Assembly: GCF_900566075.1 (NCBI RefSeq)
Contig: NZ_UPHU01000001.1
Location: 186,001 to 250,000, forward strand
Direction of reading: 5' to 3'
DNA from: Mycobacterium pseudokansasii
GTDB lineage: Bacteria; Actinomycetota; Actinomycetes; Mycobacteriales; Mycobacteriaceae
Length of the DNA stretch: 64,000 nucleotides
The position numbers and the translations under genes are program-made. The notes beneath the pieces are model-generated. The model ran no database searches. It saw nothing but the letters and a program-made list of their open reading frames with translations, and was not told where the DNA came from. Below are positions 20,937 to 29,840 of the stretch, one piece after another; the stretch's first letter is position 1, and each line of letters opens with the position of its first letter.

Positions 20937-21278
20937 ATGGCTACCGGCGAGCTGACCGATCCCGCGGACTTCCCCGAGGAAGGCGGTCCCGGCGATACGC
21001 TCAACCCGAACGAATCCACCGACTCCGACCAGCTCCGCAACGACGACGGCGACATCGTGGTGGACCCACCCGTGCACTGGAGCGAGGCCGACCGGTTCGG
21101 CATGACGGCGCGCGAGGGGCGTGAAGGTCAATCCCTCGACGACCGACTCGACGCCGAAGAACCGGACCGGCTGGACGGCTCGTGGGAGCAGGACGGCCCC
21201 GGGCGTGCCCATCGAGGCCAAATCGACGGTACGCCCGAGGACGGCGACTCGTTCTTCGAGGTCGTCGATGACGAGTGA
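20937..21278 (+). CDS. Acidic DUF5709-like protein
   Basis: 113 aa, strongly acidic and probably disordered. The stretch PPVHWSEADRFGMTAREG followed by EGQSLDDRLDAEEPD matches my memory of the actinobacterial DUF5709 family. The C-terminus is GDSFFEVVDDE. The start at ATG 20937 has no strong ribosome site, and the frame is open further upstream. It is 84 bases before katE on the same strand, so a shared stress-linked transcript is plausible (inference). It is absent at this position in M. tuberculosis. The function is unknown. Confidence 0.65.
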   Translation: MATGELTDPADFPEEGGPGDTLNPNESTDSDQLRNDDGDIVVDPPVHWSEADRFGMTAREGREGQSLDDRLDAEEPDRLDGSWEQDGPGRAHRGQIDGTPEDGDSFFEVVDDE

Positions 21279-21362
21279 CGGTCCCGCAGCATAGCGGACC
21301 AGTCGTTTGCCGCGGTCTCAGCCGGGTACCCAGGTGCGGAATTCCTACCGCTGGAGGGACGA

Positions 21363-23474
21363 ATGGCAGCCAACGACTCCAACCGCAAGCAGCGCCAGCT
21401 TGACGACTGCCGGGTAGCCGGGAGCACCGGGTACCTGACCACGCAGCAGGGCGTGCGAGTGGACCATACCGACGATGCACTCACCGCGGGCGAGCATGGC
21501 CCCACCCTGCTCGAGGACTTCCACGCGCGGGAAAAGATCACTCACTTCGACCACGAGCGCATCCCCGAACGGGTCGTGCATGCCCGCGGCGCCGGAGCCT
21601 ACGGATACTTCGAACCCTATGACGATTGGCTTGCCGAATACAGCGCGGCGCAATTCCTCACCACGCCGGGTAAGCAGACGCCGGTCTTCGTCCGGTTTTC
21701 CACCGTGGCCGGGTCACGCGGCTCGGCGGACACGGTGCGCGATGTCCGCGGATTCGCCACCAAGTTCTACACCGAACAAGGCAACTACGACCTGGTGGGC
21801 AACAACTTCCCGGTGTTCTTCATCCAGGACGGCATCAAGTTCCCGGATTTGGTGCACGCCGTTAAACCCGAGCCGCACAACGAGATTCCGCAGGCGCAGT
21901 CGGCCCACGACACGCTGTGGGACTTCGTGTCGCTACAGCCGGAGACCCTGCACACCATCATGTGGCTGATGTCGGACCGGGCGCTGCCGCGCAGTTACCG
22001 GATGATGGAGGGCTTCGGCGTACACACCTTCCGCCTGGTCAGCGCCGACGGTCAGGGCACTTTCGTGAAGTTTCACTGGAAGCCACGCCTTGGCGTGCAC
22101 TCGCTGGTGTGGGACGAGTGCCAGAAGGTGGCCGGCAAGGACCCCGACTTCAACCGGCGCGACCTGTGGGAAGCCATCGAGGCCGGCCAATACCCGGAGT
22201 GGGAGTTCGGGGTGCAGCTGGTTGCCGAAAGTGACGAGTTCAACTTCGGCTTCGACCTGCTCGACGCCACCAAAATCATTCCGGAGGAACAGGTTCCGGT
22301 ACGCCCCGTGGGAAAGATGGTGCTCGACCGCAACCCGGACAACTTCTTCGCCGAAACCGAGCAGGTGGCCTTCCACACCGCCAACGTGGTGCCCGGCATC
22401 GACTTCACCAACGACCCACTGCTGCAGTTCCGCAACTTCTCCTACCTCGATACCCAGCTGATCAGGCTGGGCGGCCCCAATTTCGCGCAGCTGCCGGTCA
22501 ATCGGCCGGTGGCCGAGGTGCATAACAACCAGCGCGACGGCTACGGCCAGCACACCATTCCACGCGGCCGGTCAAGCTACTACAAGAACAGCCTGGGTGG
22601 CGGCTGTCCGGCGCTGGCTGACGACAACGTGTTCCGGCACTACACCCAGAAGGTCGACGGTCACAAGATCCGCCGGCGGGCCGAAAGCTTCCAGGATCAC
22701 TACAGCCAGGCGCGGATGTTCTGGAAGAGCATGTCTGCCGTCGAGGCCAAACACATTGTCGCCGCGTACGCTTTCGAGCTCGGCAAGGTGGAAACACCGG
22801 AAATCCGTTCACGTGTCGTGGATCAGCTGAACCGAGTGGACCACGACCTGGCGATCCGCGTCGCCGGGGAGCTGGGGTTGCCCGCGCCCGAAGGAACGGA
22901 CAGGGAGGGCGCTGAAATGCCTCCGTCCCCAGCGCTGTCGCAACTCAACACCGTCACCGACAGCATCGAAACACGCAAGATCGCCGTGCTGGCCGCCGAC
23001 GGCGTCGACGTGGTGGGCACCCAGACCTTCATCGAGGCGATGCGGCAGCGCGGGGCCATCGTAGAAGTGTTGGCGCCCAAGGCCGGTGGCATGCTGTCCG
23101 GCGGATCCGGCGGCGAACTCCCGGTGGACCGGGCGATTACCACGATGTCGTCGGTCCTCTACGACGCGGTCGTGATACCGTGCGGACCCGACGCCGTCAA
23201 GGCTCTGTCCGAAGACGGCTACGCGATGCATTTCGTCACCGAGGCCTACAAGCACCTCAAGGCGGTGGGGGCCTTCGGTGCGGGCGTCAAGTTACTGCCC
23301 AAGGCCGGGATATCCGAGAAAACCGCCGAGAGCACCGACGCCTTCGCCTCCAACGGGGTGATCACGACCAAGGCGGCGGCCGACGACCTGTCCGACGACT
23401 TCGCCGAGGCATTCGCCAAAGTGCTTGCGAAACACCGTGTTTGGGAACGACAGACGGATAGCGTTCCCGCCTGA
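21363..23474 (+). CDS. katE: Large-subunit monofunctional catalase KatE (HPII type)
   Basis: 703-aa haem catalase disproportionating hydrogen peroxide. The distal His is His73 in [15 protein letters not shown]. The catalytic Asn region is [14 protein letters not shown], and the haem-Tyr region is [19 protein letters not shown]. The C-terminal 170 residues ([17 protein letters not shown] onward) form the flavodoxin/GATase1-like domain that defines large-subunit catalases. ATG 21363 has a GGAGGG site. M. tuberculosis lacks this enzyme and relies on KatG, while other mycobacteria such as the M. avium group have it. It ends immediately next to the stop of the convergent regulator. Confidence 0.97.
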   Translation: MAANDSNRKQRQLDDCRVAGSTGYLTTQQGVRVDHTDDALTAGEHGPTLLEDFHAREKITHFDHERIPERVVHARGAGAYGYFEPYDDWLAEYSAAQFLTTPGKQTPVFVRFSTVAGSRGSADTVRDVRGFATKFYTEQGNYDLVGNNFPVFFIQDGIKFPDLVHAVKPEPHNEIPQAQSAHDTLWDFVSLQPETLHTIMWLMSDRALPRSYRMMEGFGVHTFRLVSADGQGTFVKFHWKPRLGVHSLVWDECQKVAGKDPDFNRRDLWEAIEAGQYPEWEFGVQLVAESDEFNFGFDLLDATKIIPEEQVPVRPVGKMVLDRNPDNFFAETEQVAFHTANVVPGIDFTNDPLLQFRNFSYLDTQLIRLGGPNFAQLPVNRPVAEVHNNQRDGYGQHTIPRGRSSYYKNSLGGGCPALADDNVFRHYTQKVDGHKIRRRAESFQDHYSQARMFWKSMSAVEAKHIVAAYAFELGKVETPEIRSRVVDQLNRVDHDLAIRVAGELGLPAPEGTDREGAEMPPSPALSQLNTVTDSIETRKIAVLAADGVDVVGTQTFIEAMRQRGAIVEVLAPKAGGMLSGGSGGELPVDRAITTMSSVLYDAVVIPCGPDAVKALSEDGYAMHFVTEAYKHLKAVGAFGAGVKLLPKAGISEKTAESTDAFASNGVITTKAAADDLSDDFAEAFAKVLAKHRVWERQTDSVPA

Positions 23475-24149
23475 TCAGGGCCTGCTTTTCCAGCCGGCGA
23501 CACCGATCGCGATCATCCGCAGCTGCTTGACGGCGATTCGGTGGATCTCTTCTAGTGCCTCGGCACTCTGGGCATCCTCGATTGCTTCGGCGATCACGAT
23601 CATCGCGTTGACGAACAACGTCGCCAGGATGTTGAGGTCCTCGGTGCTCCATTCGTTGAGCCCCGGGAAGCGGGCCAGGTCGGTGGCCAGCTCGGAGGTG
23701 ATCAGCCGGATTTCGGTGCGGATGGCGTAGCGCAGCACGGATAGTCCGGTGGAACGCTCCCTGACGATGAAACGCCAGTGTTCGCGTCTATCGGCGACGC
23801 TGCCCACCAGGATCTCCACGGACGACTCGATGACCCGGTTGGGGTCCAGCTTGCCGGCGCGCGCCCCGCGTAACGTGTCGCGCAGGGTGCGAAACGACTC
23901 GTCGATCAGGACCAGCCCCAGCGCCTCCATCGACTCGAAGTGCCGGTAGAACGCTGCCGGCACGATCCCGGCCTCGCGGGTCACCTCGCGCAGGCTCAGA
24001 CCGCTGAAGCTGCGGTCCTGCAGCAGTTTGAGCGCGGCGGCGACGATGGCCCGCCGGGTGGCTTCTTTGCGCTCTTCTCGCGACACGGTCGCGCGCGCCC
24101 GGTCCTTGCCGGACCGGTGTGAGCGTGAGCTAGGAGTACGGTCGTTCAC
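23475..24149 (-). CDS. FabR/DesT-like TetR-family regulator of unsaturated fatty acid genes
   Basis: 224-aa TetR regulator. Its HTH and following helix (GLSLREVTREAGIVPAAFYR, then MEALGLVLIDESFRTL) resemble E. coli FabR and Pseudomonas DesT, which sense acyl-CoA/ACP saturation and repress fabB or desCB. It is divergent from a reductase-desaturase pair, the same arrangement as desT-desCB. GTG 24149 is chosen because TAGGGT (complement of 24157-24162) lies 7 nt upstream, giving a leaderless transcript. An alternative GTG at 24086 would give 203 aa. A palindrome overlaps the start codon, suggesting autoregulation. Its stop is adjacent to the katE stop. Confidence 0.88.
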   Translation of the reverse strand: MNDRTPSSRSHRSGKDRARATVSREERKEATRRAIVAAALKLLQDRSFSGLSLREVTREAGIVPAAFYRHFESMEALGLVLIDESFRTLRDTLRGARAGKLDPNRVIESSVEILVGSVADRREHWRFIVRERSTGLSVLRYAIRTEIRLITSELATDLARFPGLNEWSTEDLNILATLFVNAMIVIAEAIEDAQSAEALEEIHRIAVKQLRMIAIGVAGWKSRP

Positions 24150-24158
24150 TATGTGAAC
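24144..24158. promoter_or_regulatory. Palindromic operator candidate GTTCAC-TAT-GTGAAC
   Basis: A perfect 6-bp inverted repeat with 3-nt spacer. It covers the regulator's start codon and the end of its -10 box (complement TAGGGT, 24157-24162). Binding there would block initiation. Confidence 0.7.
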
Positions 24159-24210
24159 CCTACCACAGACCTGCAGAAACACTTGACGAGCTGCTGACTC
24201 TCGACGCACC

Positions 24211-24226
24211 GTGTACATATGTTCAC
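24211..24226. promoter_or_regulatory. Second operator candidate GTGTACATATGTTCAC
   Basis: A near-perfect palindrome (one mismatched pair) sharing the GTTCAC half-site with the first. It overlaps the ATG (24219) of the reductase gene. Centres are about 67 bp apart. TTGACG at 24183-24188 upstream is a possible -35. Confidence 0.6.
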
Positions 24227-25292
24227 TCAAACTTTAAGCCAAGCCGTTGCGAAGCGAGTCCTGGGTTCCGACCTGGTCGACCTGCTCACCGGTCCGCACG
24301 GCGTCGACCGCTACACCGAGCTGGTGGCGCCGACGTGGACGCTGGGTGAGGCCCGCGCCAAGATCATCCAGGTGCGGCGCGACACGCCGCGCAGCGTCAC
24401 GCTCACCCTCGCTCCCAACGACACCTTCACCTCCACTAACACCGTCAAGGCCGGTCAGTACGTCAACCTGACCGTCGACATCGACGGTCGCCGGCACACC
24501 CGCTGCTATTCACCGGCCAATGCCGAAGGCAGCCCGACCCTCGAGCTGACGATCGGCCACCACGACGGCGGGCTGGTCTCGACCTACCTCTACGAGCGCG
24601 CCCGCCGCGGCATGGTGGTCGGCCTGGCCGGTAGCGGCGGCGACTTCGTGTTGCCGGCGAAGCGGCCGCGCCGCGTGCTGCTCGTCTCCGGCGGCAGTGG
24701 CATCACCCCCGTCATGGCGATGCTGCGCACGATGGTCGCCGAGGGCCATCAGGGCGAGATCGCTTTTGTGCACTACGCGCGCACGCCTGCGGAGGCGTGC
24801 TACCGCGACGAGCTGCGCTCGATACGCGGAGTGCGGGTGTTGCACGGCTACACCCGCTCCGGCACCGGTGATCTGGTGGGCCGCTTCGGCGCGGACCACC
24901 TGGCGGCGGCCATGCCCTCGCCGGATGCGGTGTTCGTCTGCGGCCCAACGCCGTTGGTCGAAGCGGTGCGCGAGCACTGTGACAACGTGTTCACCGAGAG
25001 CTTCGTCCCACCGGTATTGGCGGCGCCGGCCAGCACCTCGGGAGGCCGGATCACGTTCGGCGACAGCGGGATTGACGTCGCCGACGACGGCCGTTCGCTG
25101 CTCGAGCAGGCGGAGTCGGCCGGCCTGACCCCCGAGAACGGCTGCAGGATGGGCATCTGCCACACCTGCACCCGGCGCAAGACCTCGGGCACCGTGCGAA
25201 ACCTGGTCACCGGGGCCATTTCCACGGGTCCCGACGAGGACGTGCAGATCTGTGTCTCGGTCCCCGTCGGCGACGTCGACCTCGCGCTATGA
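24219..25292 (+). CDS. Ferredoxin reductase-type electron donor for acyl desaturase (Rv3230c-like)
   Basis: 357-aa modular flavoprotein carrying electrons from NADPH to a desaturase. The FAD-binding barrel contains RCYSPANAEG. The NAD(P) domain has VLLVSGGSGITPVMAML and VFVCGPTPLVEAV. The C-terminal plant-type 2Fe-2S ferredoxin domain carries Cys in ENGCRMGICHTCTR plus a distal Cys in DVQICVSVP. The whole sequence resembles Rv3230c, the partner of DesA3 in M. tuberculosis, which lies elsewhere in that genome; this looks like an additional or moved copy. The ATG at 24219 lies inside an operator-like palindrome and lacks a ribosome site. Confidence 0.93.
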   Translation: MFTQTLSQAVAKRVLGSDLVDLLTGPHGVDRYTELVAPTWTLGEARAKIIQVRRDTPRSVTLTLAPNDTFTSTNTVKAGQYVNLTVDIDGRRHTRCYSPANAEGSPTLELTIGHHDGGLVSTYLYERARRGMVVGLAGSGGDFVLPAKRPRRVLLVSGGSGITPVMAMLRTMVAEGHQGEIAFVHYARTPAEACYRDELRSIRGVRVLHGYTRSGTGDLVGRFGADHLAAAMPSPDAVFVCGPTPLVEAVREHCDNVFTESFVPPVLAAPASTSGGRITFGDSGIDVADDGRSLLEQAESAGLTPENGCRMGICHTCTRRKTSGTVRNLVTGAISTGPDEDVQICVSVPVGDVDLAL

Positions 25293-25318
25293 CCCCCAAC
25301 ATCTCAAGGAGTTCTGAC

Positions 25319-26419
25319 ATGACACCCAACAAGATCACCCTCACCCCCGAACGGGCCGACGCGTTCGGCCGCGAACTCGACGCCATCAAGGAACGCGTCA
25401 TGGCGGACCTTGGCGAACAGGACGCCGACTACATCCGCCGCGTCATCAAGACGCAGCGCGCCCTGGAAGTCGGCGGACGACTACTGCTGTTCCTGCCGCC
25501 GGCGTGGCTGCTGGGAACCGCGATGCTCGGGGTTTCGAAGATCCTGGACAACATGGAAATCGGCCACAACGTCATGCACGGCCAGTACGACTGGATGCGT
25601 GACCCGGCCATCTCGGGGCGTTCTTTCGAGTGGGACACGGCCTGCCCGGCCGATCAGTGGCGGCATTCGCACAACTACATGCACCACACCCACACCAACA
25701 TCGTGGGAATGGACCGCGACATCGGCTACGGCATCCTGCGGATGAGCGAAGACCAGCCCTGGGAGCCCTACTTCCTGGGCAACCCGGTCTACGCATTCCT
25801 GTTGATGGTGCTGTTCCAGTACGGCGTCGCACTGCACGAACTGGAATCCGAGCGCATCCGGGCCGGTGAGATCCGGCTGGCCGACAAGCGCGACGTCTTG
25901 CGGGCGATCTGGAAGAAGACGCGCCGGCAGACCCTCAAGGACTACGTCGCCTTCCCGCTGCTGGCCGGGCCGTTCGCGCCGTTCGTCTTCACGGGCAACC
26001 TCACGGCCAACCTGATGCGCAACGTGTGGTCGTACATGATCATCTTCTGCGGCCACTTCCCCGACGGCACTCAGGAGTTCACCGCCGAGGAAACCAAGAA
26101 CGAGTCCCGTGGTCAGTGGTACTTCCGCCAGGTCCTCGGTTCGGCAAATCTCACCGGCGGCAAGCTGTTTCACCTCCTGTCCGGCAACCTGTCGCACCAG
26201 ATCGAGCATCATCTGTTCCCCGACATGCCGGCCCGGCGCTACGCCGAGGTCGCCCCGGAGGTGCGGGAGATCTGTGAGCGCTACGGCATCCCCTACAACC
26301 GCGGCCCGCTGCCCAAGCAGTTCGCCACGGTGGTGCGCAAGATCGTGAAGCTCGCCTTCCCGGGGCGTGCGCCGCGTCAGGCCACTGTGAAGGAAACGGT
26401 CGCGCTGTCGGTGGCGTGA
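25319..26419 (+). CDS. Membrane acyl-CoA desaturase (DesA3-like)
   Basis: 366-aa integral-membrane di-iron fatty acid desaturase. Three histidine boxes are present: GHNVMHG (about 80-86), HSHNYMHHTHTN (about 117-127) and HQIEHHLFPDMPARRY (about 300). Hydrophobic stretches lie between them (LLLFLPPAWLLGTAML, AFLLMVLFQYGVAL). It probably introduces a delta-9 double bond into stearoyl-CoA using the upstream reductase. ATG 25319 is chosen for AAGGAG 7 nt upstream, although an earlier ATG (25289) overlaps the reductase end. It is the second gene of the operon controlled by the divergent FabR/DesT-like regulator. Confidence 0.94.
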   Translation: MTPNKITLTPERADAFGRELDAIKERVMADLGEQDADYIRRVIKTQRALEVGGRLLLFLPPAWLLGTAMLGVSKILDNMEIGHNVMHGQYDWMRDPAISGRSFEWDTACPADQWRHSHNYMHHTHTNIVGMDRDIGYGILRMSEDQPWEPYFLGNPVYAFLLMVLFQYGVALHELESERIRAGEIRLADKRDVLRAIWKKTRRQTLKDYVAFPLLAGPFAPFVFTGNLTANLMRNVWSYMIIFCGHFPDGTQEFTAEETKNESRGQWYFRQVLGSANLTGGKLFHLLSGNLSHQIEHHLFPDMPARRYAEVAPEVREICERYGIPYNRGPLPKQFATVVRKIVKLAFPGRAPRQATVKETVALSVA

Positions 26420-26563
26420 CGCTCATCGAGCCTGCAGTGACGCCGTCGAGCCTGCGCACAGCGCGTGCCTTCTTCGGCAGCAGGTAGCGCTGGGCGCAGT
26501 CTCGATGCGAAACAAAGTTGTCAGCGCGGGGCCACAACAGTCCAACTGGAGGACAATGGGCCC

Positions 26564-27079
26564 GTGGAATGGACCGGCGCGCGCTATGCAGACAAGCCAA
26601 CCGTGGAGGCTTCGACGTGGATCGACGCCGCTCCCGAGCGCGTCTGGAGTCTGGTCTGTGACGTCGAGTTGATGCCGACGCTCAGCAACGAATTGCAGGC
26701 AGTGGAATGGGTCGACGGGGCCACCGGGCCGCGGATTGGTGCCCGGTTCGTCGGTCACAACCAGCACGACGCATTCGGTGAATGGAGCACCACGTCACAA
26801 ATCGTCAGCTGTGATGAGCCACACGAATTCGCTTGGGCTGTAGGCGAACCCGACAACCCGTCGGCCACCTGGCGGTTCCGCCTGACACCGCGGGACGGAG
26901 GCACTTTGCTGAACTACTGGACGCAGATGGGGCCGGGCCGCTCGGGGTTGTCGCGCGCCATCGACGCGATGCCCGACAAGGAGCAGAAGATCGTCTTCGT
27001 GCGGTTGCGGGAGTTCGAGACCGCGATCGACAAGACGCTGGCCGCGATCAAGAGGTTGGCCGAACACGGGGTCCGTTGA
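26564..27079 (+). CDS. SRPBCC (START/polyketide-cyclase fold) protein
   Basis: 171-aa ligand-binding-fold protein. It starts VEWTGARYAD, then STWIDAAPERVWSLVCDVEL (the beta-alpha opening of the SRPBCC fold). GARFVGHNQHD, EFAWAVGEPDNPSATWRFRL and a long C-terminal helix (VRLREFETAIDKTLAAIKRL) follow. The ligand is unknown. GTG 26564 follows a GGAGG site at longer than usual spacing. Its TGA overlaps the ATG of the next gene (TGATG), so the two are translationally coupled. Confidence 0.82.
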   Translation: MEWTGARYADKPTVEASTWIDAAPERVWSLVCDVELMPTLSNELQAVEWVDGATGPRIGARFVGHNQHDAFGEWSTTSQIVSCDEPHEFAWAVGEPDNPSATWRFRLTPRDGGTLLNYWTQMGPGRSGLSRAIDAMPDKEQKIVFVRLREFETAIDKTLAAIKRLAEHGVR

Positions 27080-28119
27080 TGCGCACCGCCACGACGGTCG
27101 AATTCTCCAGCGCCGGCCGGGACACCGTGGAGTTCGTCGTCGAGGCCGAAAAGCTGGGGCTGGACGTCTGCTGGGTCGCCGAGGCCTGGGGTGCGGATGG
27201 GCCGTCGGCGTTGGGATACCTCGCCGCGCGCACCGACCGGATGCTGCTGGGCTCCGGTGTACTGCAACTCGGCATCCGATCACCCGTTGCGGTGGCCCAG
27301 ACCGCGATCACGCTGTCCAACCTGTCGCGCGGACGGTTCCTGCTCGGCCTGGGCGCCTCGGGTCCGCAGGTGATCGAGGGTCTGCACGGGGTGTCGTTCG
27401 CCCGGCCGCTGGCGCGGATGCGCGAAACCGTCGCCATCGTGCGGCAAGCCCTGGCGGGCGACAAAATATGCCACTCCGGCAACGAGTTTCAGATTCCGCG
27501 CCCCGGCGGCGAGGCGGTGCCGATGCGATTGTCGATGCGGCCCGAGCACCCGATCCCGATCTATTTGGCAGCGTTGTCGCCGGCGATGCTGCGGTTGACG
27601 GGACAGATCGCCGACGGGTGGCTCGGCACCAGCTTCGTGCCGGAAGGCGCCGCCGGCGCCTACTTCGCGTATCTGGACAACGGGCTGACCGCCGCCGATC
27701 GCACCCGGGCCGACATCGACATCTGTCAGGGCGCCGAGGTCGCGTTCGCCGCCGATGAGGACGAGCTGCGGCGCATGGTCGCCGGTCGCAAGAAGGAGCT
27801 GGCGTTCAGCCTGGGTGGCATGGGGTCGGCCAGCACCAATTACTACAACCGGGCCTACAGCCGGCAAGGCTGGGCTGACGTCGCCGCCATGGTGCGGGAG
27901 CACTGGCAGCGCGGCGACCGCGACCGCGCGGTCGCGTTGGTCACCGAAGAGATGGTCCTGGCCACCACGCTGATCGGGACCGAGGACATGGTCCGGGCCC
28001 GCCTTGCGGTGTGGCGGGACACCGGTGTGGACACGGTGCGGCTCTATCCTGCGGGCGACACGCTCGATGCCAAGCTTTCGACGCTCGCCCGGGCCATCGA
28101 GCTGGTCCGCGAGGTTTAG
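27079..28119 (+). CDS. LLM-class F420-dependent oxidoreductase
   Basis: 346-aa luciferase-like monooxygenase/F420 enzyme with a TIM barrel. Motifs are LGLDVCWVAEAWGADGPSAL, GSGVLQLGIRSPVAVAQTA, GRFLLGLGASGPQVIEG and a late QIADGWLGTSFVPEG. Many mycobacterial members use F420H2; cofactor and substrate here are not shown. It is coupled to the upstream SRPBCC gene by TGATG overlap, implying joint function on a hydrophobic substrate (inference). The stop overlaps by 4 bases the convergent DUF1214 gene. Confidence 0.87.
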   Translation: MRTATTVEFSSAGRDTVEFVVEAEKLGLDVCWVAEAWGADGPSALGYLAARTDRMLLGSGVLQLGIRSPVAVAQTAITLSNLSRGRFLLGLGASGPQVIEGLHGVSFARPLARMRETVAIVRQALAGDKICHSGNEFQIPRPGGEAVPMRLSMRPEHPIPIYLAALSPAMLRLTGQIADGWLGTSFVPEGAAGAYFAYLDNGLTAADRTRADIDICQGAEVAFAADEDELRRMVAGRKKELAFSLGGMGSASTNYYNRAYSRQGWADVAAMVREHWQRGDRDRAVALVTEEMVLATTLIGTEDMVRARLAVWRDTGVDTVRLYPAGDTLDAKLSTLARAIELVREV

Positions 28120-29228
28120 CGTGCGCGAGTAGGCGCGTCGGCCAGCGGCATCAGCTTCACCTCGGGCCGGGCGGGCAGCTCGTCGGGCAGAAACCACCGG
28201 AAGGCGAGATTGCCGCGCGGGTATCCCAGCGTGGTCAGCGAGTTCGGGTGGCGGGAAACCCCGCGGGACAAGACGATCGTCACCGAGCCGTCGCTGTTGA
28301 TTACCGCGCTGTGGCCATTGATGGAGCAACGGGCATCGGGGCCCTCGGCGGGGCCGTAGGTGGCCATGAACTGGTTCCACACCACCAGGTTCCAGAACCG
28401 GCACGGCGGCGGCCTGTGGGTGATGACCAGCGCTTCGTCGTCGTCGAGCACGAAACTGCCGTAGGAGTAGCAGGCATCGCGCGCCGACCAGCCGAAGTTG
28501 GCGTCGGGCACCTGATAGGGAGCCGCGAATTGGTTTGCGACGTGGGCGGTCTCGTGTCCGAGTCGATGCGCGTCACGGGCCCGGTCCCCGACGGCCAGCG
28601 GCACGATTGCGAACATGGTGCGCATCCAGGTGGCCGCCGCCCGTAGCCTTGCGGCGGTCTCGGCGTCGCCGTGGCGTATGGGGTCCGGCGCGTCGAGCGC
28701 CTCGATAGTCCAGGTGACGGGGCGGCCGGTCAGCGGGTCGGCCTGATAGTCGCGGGTCATCAGCACGGCGGCACCGGACGTCGGACCCAGCTCGAAGGAG
28801 AAGTTGCCGTCGGCATCGATATCGAGATCACTGTCGCGGACAATCGCGACGACCCGGTCCGACCACGCGCCGGGGGAGGGCTCGTTGTAGGCGGTCACCG
28901 AGAAATACGCGCTGTCACCCTTGTTGCCGCTAATCCGGTAGCGCCGTGTCGGATCGACCGGGCACATGAAGTAATAGGCGTCGGTGTTGTCGCCGCCCCA
29001 GCGGCGGTCGCGACGAAACGGCGTGTTGACCGCGACAAACTGTGGCCGGCCCGGCTCGGGGAACAGATAGGCGTCGAAGGCGACACCCAGGGTGGCGGCG
29101 AGCATGCGGTACCCGTCGGCGAGGTGCCGGTCGTCGGTCACCGCACGGTCGCCGTCGAGGAAGCCGCCGTCGAGGGCGCCCAGGGTGTCGAGCAGTTCCC
29201 GCCATGCCGTAGTCGACTCGTGCGTCAT
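28116..29228 (-). CDS. DUF1214-domain protein
   Basis: 370 aa. The C-terminal part has DUF1214 features: DACYSYGSFVLDDDEALVI, PPCRFWNLVVWNQFM, and an Asn/Gly-rich segment INGHSAVINSDGSVTIVLS. The N-terminal helical region (ADGYRMLAATLGVAFDAYLF) is shared with other mycobacterial members. There is no signal peptide. The function of the family is unknown. It overlaps the upstream TetR gene by 4 bases (ATGA), so the two form an operon, and the TetR protein may sense its substrate or product (inference). Confidence 0.83.
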   Translation of the reverse strand: MTHESTTAWRELLDTLGALDGGFLDGDRAVTDDRHLADGYRMLAATLGVAFDAYLFPEPGRPQFVAVNTPFRRDRRWGGDNTDAYYFMCPVDPTRRYRISGNKGDSAYFSVTAYNEPSPGAWSDRVVAIVRDSDLDIDADGNFSFELGPTSGAAVLMTRDYQADPLTGRPVTWTIEALDAPDPIRHGDAETAARLRAAATWMRTMFAIVPLAVGDRARDAHRLGHETAHVANQFAAPYQVPDANFGWSARDACYSYGSFVLDDDEALVITHRPPPCRFWNLVVWNQFMATYGPAEGPDARCSINGHSAVINSDGSVTIVLSRGVSRHPNSLTTLGYPRGNLAFRWFLPDELPARPEVKLMPLADAPTRAR

Positions 29229-29812
29229 TCAGGCATTCCTTTCAGGATTCCCTTCAGCAGCAATGTGGTGGTGCGGTCGACCCAGGCGTCATCGACTTCG
29301 CTGGCGCGGGTAAGCAGGCCTAGCAGTGTGATGCCGGCGATGGCCTCGACCAGTTCACTAGCGGTGATGTCGGCCCGGACTTCGCCTGCGGCCGCGGCCT
29401 TCTCGAGCCGTCCGGCGAGGCCGCCGGAGATCGTGCCGGCAAATCGCTCCAACAGTGCGGCATGCAGGGTGGGGTCGGCCGCCATCTCACCGACCAGCCC
29501 GGGCAGCGCCGCGCGAGCGGCCGGCGTCGCCAGGACCGCCCTCGTGCGTCGCACCATCTCGCGCAGATCCGTCGCCAGCGATCCGGTGTCCGCAATAGCG
29601 GTTTCGGCGCCGATCGGAAACACCGCCTCGTGCACCAGGTGCGCCTTGCTGGGCCAGCGCCGATAGATCGCCGGCTTGCTGGTGCCGGCCCGTTCGGCGA
29701 TGGCGGACACCAGCAGCCCGGCATAGCCCGTTTCGGCGAGCAGTTCAACCGTCGCGCGAAGCACCGCCGCGTCGATCCGCGGATCACGGGGTCGGCCGAA
29801 ATCGACTGCCAT
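29225..29812 (-). CDS. TetR-family regulator
   Basis: 195 aa starting MAVDFGRPRDPRIDAAVL at ATG 29812. The N-terminal HTH is VSAIAERAGTSKPAIYRRWP. A divergent C-terminal ligand domain (TetR_C_11-like helices) follows. It is the first gene of an ATGA-coupled operon with the DUF1214 gene. Only 28 bases separate it from the divergent sulfotransferase gene, so one operator there could control both directions. I see no strong palindrome in the gap. An upstream in-frame extension runs into the opposite gene and is rejected. Confidence 0.88.
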   Translation of the reverse strand: MAVDFGRPRDPRIDAAVLRATVELLAETGYAGLLVSAIAERAGTSKPAIYRRWPSKAHLVHEAVFPIGAETAIADTGSLATDLREMVRRTRAVLATPAARAALPGLVGEMAADPTLHAALLERFAGTISGGLAGRLEKAAAAGEVRADITASELVEAIAGITLLGLLTRASEVDDAWVDRTTTLLLKGILKGMPE

Positions 29813-29826
29813 TACGAAACCAAGAG

Positions 29827-29832
29827 TAACAT
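29827..29832 (+). promoter_or_regulatory. Possible -10 box of sulfotransferase gene
   Basis: TAACAT lies 8 nt before the GTG at 29841. On the opposite strand TATGTT (complement of 29828-29833) could be the -10 of the TetR operon, so the two promoters would overlap face to face. Confidence 0.4.
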
Positions 29833-29840
29833 AAGTCGCC

